Shown here in pieces: positions 40,101-48,700 of a DNA stretch of 61,021 nucleotides; the first letter of the stretch is position 1, and each line of letters opens with the position of its first letter. Source of the stretch: a virus. A program made the position numbers and the translations under genes. The notes under the pieces are model-generated. The model saw only the letters and a list, made by a program, of their open reading frames with translations, searched no databases and was not told where the DNA came from. Where the stretch lies: IMG/VR virus record IMGVR_UViG_3300009164_002749, positions 1 to 61,021 of that record. The stretch is one strand, 5' to 3'.

Positions 40101-42311
40101 TAGTGCATAAGTTGCCGTTGTTGCTAAAGATGAATAAGTGGCCGTATTTGCCAGCAATGCAAAAGTAGCCGTATTTGCTAGTAATGCTAAAGTTGCTGTT
40201 CCGGCAGTTTGTGCGTATACAGCATCAGTAACAAATTCTGCATAAGTTGCAGTAAATGCATATGTCGACGATGTGGCAAAACCGGCAGTCGTTGCAGTAA
40301 ATGCATATGTTGACGATGTAGCAAAACCAGCAGTCGTTGCATAAGTCGCTGTATTTGCTAACAATGCTAATGTAGCTGTGTTTGCAAGTAGTGCTAATGT
40401 GGCTGTATCTGCAAGCAATGCACGAGTTGCCGTGTTTGCTGATAACGCATAAGTTGCTGTGTTTGCTAACAATGCCAATGTAGCAGTGTCGGCTAACAAT
40501 GCACGAGTTGCTGTATTTGCAAATAATGCTGTAGTGGCTGTATCTGCAAGCAATGCACGAGTTGCTGTGGTAGCCAATAATGCTGTGGTAGCGGTATTTG
40601 CTAGTAATGCGTAAGTTGCTGTATCTGCAAGTAAAGCACGAGTTGCTGTATTTGCAAATAATGCTGTAGTGGCAGTAGTTGCATATCCTACAGTTAATGT
40701 ACTAGCAGTAGTCCATTGAGGAACAGATGAAGTAGCGTTAAATGTTAATACACTGCCATTTGCGCCATTTGCTAAGAATGTTGTTCGTCCGACAGAAGTT
40801 TGATATACTATATTTCCTGCTAGACCGGCGGCTAAATGACTTGCAGTAGATGAAAACTCTACAGACCCTTGAGTTGCATATCCCCATTCTGCTGTATTAG
40901 ACCCCAAGTTCCATAATAACACCTGGCCTTGAGAACTACCAGGAGTAATGAAAGTTGTAACGCCATTATTTGTTTGGATTGGAATTGATCCATTTTGTCC
41001 GCCAGTTAAATTCTGCGAACGAGAAATTGTACCAATTAATATCTGTGTTAGAGTATTGTAAAATATATTTGATTGGCTGGCCAGTCTGCTATCGGAAGTT
41101 TGATAAACTAATCCATTGTTAGTAACTGTACTGTAGAAAGATACATTGGTTGCGGTAACTGTGCCGCCTACTCTCAAATCTTTGCCAATACCAACGCCGC
41201 CAACAACAGTTAGTGCGCCTGTGTTTGTAGTCCCGTTGTTTGAGGTAGTATTTGCTACCTGAATTGCACCAGTCTTAAATTCTCCATAGACTGTATTAGA
41301 AATTACACCATCAAATTCAGTTGAATCACTAAAAAATTCTAACTTCTTAGAATTGTTAGATAATAGTAGCAATGCATTTTTGTCACTGCTATTGTAATAA
41401 TTAAATCTAAAACCAATATCTTTGCCGTCATCGGCAATCCAGGTACCGTCAATACCAGTTAGTGGCACATGTAAATCTATTAAATTATCTGTATAGATTG
41501 TATTTGTACTGTAAACGTAGGTTGTTGCACCTTGAAAATACACATCATTCTTAAAGACTGCTGTTCCACTAACTGCCAGGCCACCGTATATTCCAACACC
41601 GCCTTCTACATATAACGCATTAGATTGTAATGTTCCAGTATTTGATGCGGTGCTTAAAATAATAGCATTTCTAGCTACGCGAATGCCGCCTGCTATTTTG
41701 ACTGCACCTGAACCTGCATAAGATGCAAGTGTGCCATCATCAAATGTTGATTGTCCTTGTACAGACAGTGTAGATAATAAACTAGCAGCACCAGTTAGTA
41801 ATGAATTAACACCAACAGTTAAATTGTTGCCTACATATAAATTCTTAGCAACACCTATTCCGCCATTGACAACCAATGCTCCGGTGTTAGTTGATGTAGA
41901 ATTAGTAGTATCTGTAAATTGTGCAGATGCTGTAACTAACTTAACTGAGCTTATTGTACTAGAAAATAATACAGTAGTACCAGTTGATGATAATACAACA
42001 TTACCAATGTATAAAGAACTACCGCTTAAATATAAATCGCTAAATGGGTTAGATGCTGAGCCAAGACTTAGACCGGATGTTATAGGAACTAACGGTCCAC
42101 CTAAATTTGTTTGTCCAGTTACAGTTAGAGAGTTTTGTAGAAGCGTATTTCCAAAAATAGTTGCAGTTGTTCCTACAATTAAATTCTTAGCAATAGCAAC
42201 TCCGCCTGCAACTTGTAAGGCGTCTGTTTGATTTGTAGCACTGGTAACGGCACTATCGCCCTCGATAATTACACCGTTCTTGACTACAAAATCTCTATTA
42301 ATCGCCACCAT
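37113..42311 (-). CDS. Giant fibre-like protein with 9-residue Ala-rich repeats
   Basis: The 1732-residue protein is a long fibre. In order: an N-terminal part with GGVGIGK-type modules and two similar folded segments (IDLHVPLTGIDGTWIADDGKDIGFRF; a second related one later at HYSPEWFGNDGKDIGFRF); a region (about 540-890) of more than 30 tandem 9-residue units such as TATRALLAD and TATFALLAN; more beta modules; a Gly-x-Ala/Thr collagen-like stretch (GPRGATGATGATGAQG, near 1300); and repeated TNTGALTVTGGVGV modules to the end. The repeats place Ala at every third residue. It has a GGAGAGAA Shine-Dalgarno site. It probably binds receptors. Confidence 0.82.
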   Translation of the reverse strand: MVAINRDFVVKNGVIIEGDSAVTSATNQTDALQVAGGVAIAKNLIVGTTATIFGNTLLQNSLTVTGQTNLGGPLVPITSGLSLGSASNPFSDLYLSGSSLYIGNVVLSSTGTTVLFSSTISSVKLVTASAQFTDTTNSTSTNTGALVVNGGIGVAKNLYVGNNLTVGVNSLLTGAASLLSTLSVQGQSTFDDGTLASYAGSGAVKIAGGIRVARNAIILSTASNTGTLQSNALYVEGGVGIYGGLAVSGTAVFKNDVYFQGATTYVYSTNTIYTDNLIDLHVPLTGIDGTWIADDGKDIGFRFNYYNSSDKNALLLLSNNSKKLEFFSDSTEFDGVISNTVYGEFKTGAIQVANTTSNNGTTNTGALTVVGGVGIGKDLRVGGTVTATNVSFYSTVTNNGLVYQTSDSRLASQSNIFYNTLTQILIGTISRSQNLTGGQNGSIPIQTNNGVTTFITPGSSQGQVLLWNLGSNTAEWGYATQGSVEFSSTASHLAAGLAGNIVYQTSVGRTTFLANGANGSVLTFNATSSVPQWTTASTLTVGYATTATTALFANTATRALLADTATYALLANTATTALLATTATRALLADTATTALFANTATRALLADTATLALLANTATYALSANTATRALLADTATLALLANTATLALLANTATYATTAGFATSSTYAFTATTAGFATSSTYAFTATYAEFVTDAVYAQTAGTATLALLANTATFALLANTATYSSLATTATYALTAETATHALLADTATFALLANTATYALTAETATHALLADTATFALLATTATYALNGGTSTFALLANTATYALTAETATHALLADTATFALLANTATFALLANTATIALLANTATYALTAETATLALLANTATIALLANTATLALLANTATNIAGGLGGSVPYQTTSGVTTFLGIGTSTYILTSNGLTPEWTSLGNLSSGNTSFADNVKGGTAGQVVYQVTTSSTGFAGPGTAGQILTSNGTSGPQYTNTTSIRVGYADTAAAALLATTATLALTASTATYATNVLGGSTGSLVYQSATDTTALLAGGSTNSVLTYVNNAPIWSTTSTLSGGVASSGTVTSQTLKISSGGLGVTGDSYFANYLGIGGSINVANTSYVNGSKILTAGDLETVTFTATYITNDPTSQTGLSTIAGTSTSYGTYNFGTVNDVSTINDYNTGTNTGFYSINDATGAPAYVVYIGFSNVTDFTRLVLNINYTASSGHTVEIDLYNYATLTWDTLTTYSGSTNWFQFILSVIDSAPYLSGGKVTARIYHVSSGNTAHRTWIDYAALENSVQGGQGPRGATGATGATGAQGLTTTTTSTFIFTNSTDSSSTITGAVTVVGGVGIGKTLNVGSSATILSTVASTSTVQNNALYVAGGVGIGSSLFVNGPAVFQNNVIFSGTTTYILSTNTVYTDNITELHYSPEWFGNDGKDIGFRFHYYDTADRNSFLGRDNATGYLEWLSHAGPDNDINITGTNGTFRLGSIILVDTTASSSTITGVLQVAGGVGIGGAVYIGQTSYVSGAQIITTATVNQYASQTTVFAGTDTAVNTSTGVITIWNTSTLQTVTGRGATTNAAISITNATAAISTNSGALQVTGGVGIGGALYVLNTSYVAGAQIITTATVNQFVTQATQTTIFAGTDTAVNTSTGAVTVSNTSTLQTVTTRGATTNNSIGITNTTASTSTNTGALTVTGGVGVKDSVYVGNRVGFGTSTGTSAVYQFYNAATNSLDTVFG
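39645..40690 (-). repeat. Tandem 27-bp coding repeats (9-residue units)
   Basis: About 32 units of 27 bp encode (T-A-T)(x-A-L)(L-A-N/D/E), in a run of about 12 units, a divergent break near 40.2-40.35 kb, and about 20 more. Unit variants are shuffled (ALTAETATHALLAD occurs several times), suggesting unequal exchange. Confidence 0.85.
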
Positions 42312-42325
42312 TTAATTCTCTCCAG

Positions 42326-43411
42326 TTATACAGACATAGCTGTTCTTAGTACTTTAACAGTTTTAGGAGTAGCATCACTGGCAATAAATTTCAGCGAAAC
42401 TACAAAATCTCCTCCAGTATTTTGAAAATCTGCATCAAAATCTCCTAGATCTCCATCTGGGAATATGTTAGCATATTCTGTAATACTTACGGTTCCTGCG
42501 TTAGTTACTAATAACAAAAGTTCAGTTACCTGACAACGAGAGTTTATAATATCTCCTTCATCAATTTGTATCATATATTTTGCTGATCTAAATTGTTTGA
42601 ATGAGAATGTATCGATAACTGTCGGTGCTGTACTATTTACCATGACTGAAGATGAATCAAAAATGGCATCTGAAATTTTAACACTTTCGGCGTTTACTCG
42701 GCCTCCTACTCCAACACCACCTGTAACTACTAATGCACCAGTTGTGGTGCTAGTAGAAGAAGAAGTATTTGTAATGCGGAGTGTTCCAGTAATAGTACCA
42801 CCGTTATAGTTAGTCACTGGGGTAGCCCAAACAACTCCTGTAGCAGTAGTTGTTAGAACTTGTCCTGTTGTGCCGGTGGACCCTGCTGCATATAAGTATC
42901 CACCTAATGCTAAATTGCCGCCTAGGCCTAGGCCGCCTTTGACTACAACTGCACCTGTTACGGTAGAAATAGAGTTTGTTGTATTAAAGAATGAAACTCG
43001 ATTTGTTGTAGTAGATCCACGGCCTGTTACAGATTGTAAAGTAGATGTATTGGAAATAATTACTGCACCTGAACCCGGTTCAATGAATGCACTAATATCA
43101 GGGCCTTCAACAATGCCATCTGCAAAAGTTGCTGTTGTTAAGACATAATGGCCTTTAGCATATAAGTCGCCACCTAACCATAAGTCGCCACCAATACCAA
43201 CACCACCAAACACTACTAGAGATCCAGTAATAGTTGAAGTAGCATTTGTAGCTGATGAAATAATAACGCTGGTCGCTGTCAACGTACCAAACGTTGTACT
43301 CGGGTTTGGTGCTTTAATCCAAGCGTATCCTGTCCACTGATATATAATACCACCTACAGTATATCGATCGCCCGGATTAGGATTTGTGGGGAAATTTAAT
43401 GAAGTTGCCAT
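42326..43411 (-). CDS. Fibre/virion protein with GGVG modules
   Basis: The 361-residue protein starts with a small domain (NPNPGDRYTVGGIIYQWTGYAWIKAP) of the W-module type seen in the sheath and other fibres. It has three copies of the TITGSLVVFGGVGIGGDLWLGG-type module and ends in a folded beta domain from about residue 245 (SAKYMIQIDEGDIINSRCQ... TPKTVKVLRTAMSV). It probably forms part of a fibre or spike. There is no good Shine-Dalgarno site, and it is downstream of a related fibre gene by 16 bp. Confidence 0.65.
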   Translation of the reverse strand: MATSLNFPTNPNPGDRYTVGGIIYQWTGYAWIKAPNPSTTFGTLTATSVIISSATNATSTITGSLVVFGGVGIGGDLWLGGDLYAKGHYVLTTATFADGIVEGPDISAFIEPGSGAVIISNTSTLQSVTGRGSTTTNRVSFFNTTNSISTVTGAVVVKGGLGLGGNLALGGYLYAAGSTGTTGQVLTTTATGVVWATPVTNYNGGTITGTLRITNTSSSTSTTTGALVVTGGVGVGGRVNAESVKISDAIFDSSSVMVNSTAPTVIDTFSFKQFRSAKYMIQIDEGDIINSRCQVTELLLLVTNAGTVSITEYANIFPDGDLGDFDADFQNTGGDFVVSLKFIASDATPKTVKVLRTAMSV

Positions 43412-43427
43412 AGTTGTAATCTTTTAA

Positions 43428-45326
43428 TTATATACCTGTAAGTTGTAGCCAAATTCTATTGGTACCATCTTTTATCCACTGTAGCACTACGCCATTTACA
43501 GTATCAACCCAGGTATCACCTATTCTAGGATTTGCAGGAGGTGTATCACTTACGGTCACACGAGGTGAATATAGTAAATTTCCTTCATCTGGATTTCCAC
43601 TTGCACTATAAATATTTCCTGGAACATTTAATAAGTTTGTACCGGATGAATAATAAGAACTTGTAGATGTCGCAGATGTGACATAGTTTAATTTTGCGTT
43701 ACTGTATTCTGGAGAATAAGAACCTATTATGTCTGTTAATCCTAGATAATATACATGACTTGCAGTGGTCTGATTGACAAAAATAGCGTTACTAGCAGTA
43801 GATGCTCCACCACCTAAAGCCAATCCGCCAATATCTCCCCAATATGGAACATCTCCGTTTGATAATAAAACAGTATTTGTGCTGCCTATTGGTAAAAGTA
43901 AAGTAGTACTAGTTCCTGTTTGGTACGGAACACTACCCCTTGCACCACCTCTAATATTTGTTGCAGTATTAATTGCGCCATTGATGTTTCCTAATACTGT
44001 TAAGTCTTGCCCAACGAATACATCTTTTCCAAATGCTGCTCCGCCGGCAACTACTACTGCGCCTGTTGTAGTACTTGTAGAAGTTACTGTTGACTCAACA
44101 CATATATTATCTTCTACATGAACTCCACCTATAACCCATAATGCCGCAGTGCTGGTTCCGCACGGTGTTCCTAATCCAACTTCAACATCAGCCATTAATT
44201 CTAAATTACCTAGACCGTTGTAATAAAATACGCTGCCAATATTAACTTGATTGTCTACGCCATCTACAATGTTATCACCACCTATAGCAATAATTCCACT
44301 GGCATTTGTAATATTTTGACCAACTTCGTGACCAATAAAGAAATTGTAAGAACCAGTTGTTAAATTTGCAGCAACACCGTCACCGAATAAAAAGTTTTGT
44401 TTGCCGTCGATGAGTTTTGAACCTGCATTAGTACCAATAGCAATGTTATTGTCTCTTTCTAATAATCTAGAAACAGTACCGCTAGAAATATAAGTTGAAA
44501 AACCGGTCCCGTCAACTGGAATACTAACGTTAATATTTGAATATAATTCTATTTGAAATGTAGATATAGGTTTTGCATAGCATCTAAGTTGATTAATCTC
44601 AGTCATGCCTGTTACACCAGTTATGATAATATGTGTACCAGTTGTGACACCGTGATCTACTGCTTCTATAATAATAGGATTAGTCTTTGAAATTGCTGCA
44701 ATTAGTGCAATAGGAACATACTGAATAGATCCAGTTGCCTTAAGAGCACTGTCACCTATTGCAATAGTGTTTCTAATTTCAGTACCAGAATTTAATGCAA
44801 AACGCCCTAGTGCAATACTCTTATAAGAAGTTGATAAACCTAATAAAGAATCATTACCGATTGCAATGCTTGCTTGTCCTTCACTGTAGGTATTAACTTG
44901 AGGAACTGCTGTACCACGAACAACAATATTGTTAACGCCTTCGTAACCTTGTCCAATAGTTAAACCATTAACAACAATGTCATCATAAATGTTCATTGCG
45001 CCGCCAACACCTACACCCCCTTTAACTACAAGAGCGCCAGTCGTTGTGCTTGTGGATGCAGTACTACTAGTAACATAAACAAAACCAGTTCCAGTTCCTG
45101 CAAGTCTAATCATGCCGTCTGGAAGATTACTATAAACAGTTCCAGAATTTATTTCTAAATTACCTAAACTAGAACGATACGATGTTCTTAACAGCGCATC
45201 AGTAACAACAGTATAACCTGTGCTAGTTGTAGGTGATTCTGGCAGCTGTGGTTGTGCAGTTGCTAGAGTAATAAACTCATTGCTACCTCCAGCACGTAAT
45301 GTTGATCCACTTAATAGTTTAGACAT
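43428..45326 (-). CDS. Fibre protein with trimeric-adhesin-like head repeats
   Basis: The 632-residue protein has GGVGVGG modules, then a stretch (about 150-360) with motifs like ASIAIGNDSLLG, SIALGRFALNSG, IAIGDSALKATG, NNIAIGTNAGSKL and FFIGHEVGQNI. This resembles the YadA-type head repeat (x-AIG-x-A) of trimeric adhesins, a left-handed beta-roll. It ends with a W-module (IGDTWVDTVNGVVLQWIKDG...WLQLTGI). Likely a trimeric fibre. An AGAGAGAAA Shine-Dalgarno-like site precedes the ATG. Confidence 0.7.
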   Translation of the reverse strand: MSKLLSGSTLRAGGSNEFITLATAQPQLPESPTTSTGYTVVTDALLRTSYRSSLGNLEINSGTVYSNLPDGMIRLAGTGTGFVYVTSSTASTSTTTGALVVKGGVGVGGAMNIYDDIVVNGLTIGQGYEGVNNIVVRGTAVPQVNTYSEGQASIAIGNDSLLGLSTSYKSIALGRFALNSGTEIRNTIAIGDSALKATGSIQYVPIALIAAISKTNPIIIEAVDHGVTTGTHIIITGVTGMTEINQLRCYAKPISTFQIELYSNINVSIPVDGTGFSTYISSGTVSRLLERDNNIAIGTNAGSKLIDGKQNFLFGDGVAANLTTGSYNFFIGHEVGQNITNASGIIAIGGDNIVDGVDNQVNIGSVFYYNGLGNLELMADVEVGLGTPCGTSTAALWVIGGVHVEDNICVESTVTSTSTTTGAVVVAGGAAFGKDVFVGQDLTVLGNINGAINTATNIRGGARGSVPYQTGTSTTLLLPIGSTNTVLLSNGDVPYWGDIGGLALGGGASTASNAIFVNQTTASHVYYLGLTDIIGSYSPEYSNAKLNYVTSATSTSSYYSSGTNLLNVPGNIYSASGNPDEGNLLYSPRVTVSDTPPANPRIGDTWVDTVNGVVLQWIKDGTNRIWLQLTGI

Positions 45327-45340
45327 TGTTTCTCTCTGTA

Positions 45341-45721
45341 TTATTCGTTAGCAGTTTCTAAAATACTTAGTGTTAACTGTAATGTACTCGTAGTTGAACT
45401 ATAAGCTCGTATACTATCAAAACTTTCAATAATTAACTTTCCTGTTAGTATACTTGCGGCATCACTGGCCGGTACTGCAAAATTTCTAACTAGGTAAGAA
45501 GTACCAGTTGATTGCCCTCCATTACCTTGAGCATCAGCTAACACAGGCCGATTTCTTGAATGAACAAAAGTCACTATTTGAGTTTGTGTGCTTATGTTAG
45601 CTACTTGTGCCATTAGCACAATTGAAGTTACACCAACTGGAGCAACATATACATTAGTACTGGGACTATTACCGAGTAATGCAGTTTTAGTTTTGAATGT
45701 GTTTAATGGAATTAATGCCAT
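45341..45721 (-). CDS. Small virion-type protein
   Basis: The 126-residue, beta-rich protein begins MALIPLNTFKTKTALLG and contains VYVAPVGVTSIVLMAQVANIS, with the rest in alternating strands ending LTLSILETANE. I recall comparable proteins beside long fibre genes of aquatic T4-like phages. It has an AAAGGAAAG Shine-Dalgarno site and sits 10 bp after the giant fibre gene. No specific role is known. Confidence 0.5.
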   Translation of the reverse strand: MALIPLNTFKTKTALLGNSPSTNVYVAPVGVTSIVLMAQVANISTQTQIVTFVHSRNRPVLADAQGNGGQSTGTSYLVRNFAVPASDAASILTGKLIIESFDSIRAYSSTTSTLQLTLSILETANE

Positions 45722-45731
45722 AATCTTTCCT

Positions 45732-48700
45732 TTATAGGTTTCCGCCTTCGATGGCTAAGATGAACGGTGTCATGTTAGCAAATAACGATTTAGTAAATGT
45801 TCTACCACTTAGAACACCTGTTGCTTGACTGATAACTAGGCCCGGACCAATACGGAAATCACCGTTCTGATCAGTGCTTGTAAAGAATACTTTACCACTG
45901 CCTAATTGAACAGTCTCTTTTCCTTGTACGGGATCAGCAATACCAAACTGTGGTAATGCTCCGTAATTGGTACCTGCTCCAACATACTCAAATACATAAC
46001 CCGACGCACTAATATAACTGCGTTGATAAAAATTAATTTCTGAACCATCTGGAAACAAATCATTACGTCTTACATTTTCACCCAATGAAACAATGTGATG
46101 TGTACCACTACGAGACCAATAACTTAACCCAGTCATAACAGAATTGTATCTTCCACCTGTTTCAATATCATATATTAAACGTTGTAGAATAATCTTAACA
46201 TCTCGTTTACATTTATTTTCATCATATACAAATCCAGGATTTGTAGATTTAACATAACAATTTATTTCATCGATGATAAAATCAGTGTTATGTTCAAGTA
46301 AAGCAATTGCAGAACCACCTCCCTGAACATCAGGCCCTGTTCTAGTTCTTATCTTCTCAGGAATAATTGCTTCAGCTTGGGTAACAGTTGCAGTACTTAC
46401 AATACTGATAATTTCACCAAATCTTAAATTAATAAATGTTTGTGCGGCAGCACCACCGGTTACTAAATTATCAATAAGTTGATGTGTAGTCACTCCTGTA
46501 CTTGTTGTCACAACAGTGTTAGAAATAATCTGATTAACAACAGTGTTCATTCTTGTCAATGCGGTTACGTGTTGCGCTACTTGATCAGTTCCGCCTGTAG
46601 CGGCAGCAGACAATAAATTAACACCGTTTGTTTTTGGATTTTCTGCAACTTCACTGCTTAAAACTGTATAATAAGCATTTCCACAGAAATATAAGTTAAA
46701 GAAATTATCATTTCCTACTTCGCCACCACCGCTGGTTAATGCATAATTTAATGTAACGCTTCTATACCCTAAATCACTAACAATTGTACCTGTGGCGGCA
46801 TATAGCAATCCGTTAGTACCAGTTTGACTTCCGTATTGATCTCTAACATACAATGCATTACCAATTGCAATACCATCGGTATTAATATTAGAAATTGTAA
46901 TAGAGCCGGTGGTTAAACTTGATAAACTTGGTACAGCATTTAAGAATCCAGGGAATGCTTGTTCATTAAGGTGGCCTGTCGGAGGCAATACCTCCATGAC
47001 TAAAGAAATATGCGGTCTGTCATTTAGATCAGGAATGAATGCTTCTACTCTTGCATTGTTTGGCCAGTAACCATTTGGATAGTATTGGTCTAAATCTGTG
47101 CCTTTAGGGTATGCTTTGTATGCGGGGTTATATATAGTTCCGGTAAATTTACGGGTTCCGTAACCTTTAGCTACTAAGCATAGATCACCGAAGTTAGCGT
47201 TACTATTAACAATAGAAGCGATACCACCATTGTCAACTTGAACACCTACACTTGAGAAAATTGTAAACACCGAAACTAACTGTGCATATCCATCATTGGT
47301 AATTCTAACACCGCGTCCGCCTTGTGTCAATTGTGTAAACGCATCATAAACAAAAGAGTTAATAGGACTGCGTGTACTAATAACAGCACCGTCAACTAAA
47401 CTTCCACCCATACCACCTATTGGATCAACTCTTCGTTGCGCCCATTGGTCTGGAACATCTTTATCTTGTTTAGGGAACACTAATGTGTCACCAAAATACA
47501 ATGTTGAATTTGTTCCAAATCCTATAGTTGCGGTATTCAGCCCGATCAAATAAGTGCCAGTTGATATGTTAGTTACAGATGTAACTTTTGGAGATAGCTT
47601 AACGTCAAGACCATTAATTCCAGTTAACGCATATAATCCGCCACCTTGATATACCGGTGGAGCATATTCTTTACCGCGTGTAATAATATCAGAAATAATA
47701 TGGAAGTTACGAGCAACAGCTTGTTGTGGCATATAATCTCCACCATACTGGAAGAATGTATTAATTACCTGCGTTGACTGTGTTCCTGTTTGTGGAGTAA
47801 TTGGAGTGTTTGCAATAATCTGTAAGGCAATATCTTTAATATAAGTAATTGCCATTGTAGTAGTTGTCTCTTGTCCTGCTACATAGTTATATCCTTGATT
47901 CCAATACGCAACGCCTGCTTCAACAGATTTACTATTTCCACCTAATAAAATATCCTGGCTTACTGCATCAATTAACAGGCCGGTATCTCGATAACATAGT
48001 TCCTCGTCGTATTTGAAAGAATTAGGATTATACTTATTATCAATGTATGCAACTACTTCAGCTTGTAAGAATGATTTATTTGCTATTAAATTATTAAAAG
48101 CTGTTAATACAGTTGTGCTTGATGAAGCAGTTAGCCCAATTGGACTATACAAATATCCAACTGGGCCATTAGATATAATATTAGTAACTGTGGATATTGC
48201 TTTAGAAATTAAAGTCGATTCACTTGCTGTTGCAGTAGTGGCTCCAAATACTTGGTCAATCTTAGTTTGCAACGGAGTAACCGCAATGTTTTGTATTACA
48301 TTTCCTGCTATTGTTGCTAGATATTGAAATGCATCTGTAGTTTCAGCCTCTTCATTTTCAATTGTAATCTGTGTAGTGTTTGCAGCATAGTATGCAAGGC
48401 CAGATTGTACAGCTTGTCTGTTTCCTCCATGCAATAAATCAAACGATACAGAGTCAATCATATAACCAATATCACGTTTACATTTAACAGGATCATAATG
48501 TCCAACAAATGTAGGATACGTTTGATCAATGTAGGCTACTACTTCATTTTTCATATACGTTTTATTAGCCTGTAATAGATCTACAGCATTTTCTACACTG
48601 AATAAATTTGATTTATTTCCGTTAGTAATAATCTTATCGGACCATCCTAGACTATTGCCACCTAATATATCAAGAATAATATTAAATTCATTGGCAATGA

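Noticed and set aside
39645-40690. Regular 27-bp repeats that could be read as a CRISPR-like array
   Set aside because: The repeats are in frame within one open gene, directly adjacent without unique spacers, and encode a degenerate 9-residue unit. There are no cas genes nearby.
34728-44121. Several plus-strand open frames of 66-115 codons (and one of 166 codons at 41731-42231) opposite the fibre genes
   Set aside because: They are Pro/Val/Thr/Asn-rich antisense frames caused by the repetitive Thr/Ala/Gly codons of the fibres, with no ribosome-binding site or independent motif.
32752-45326. Possible diversity-generating retroelement at the variable-looking fibre locus
   Set aside because: No reverse transcriptase and no template/variable repeat pair were seen; variability is better explained by module repeats.
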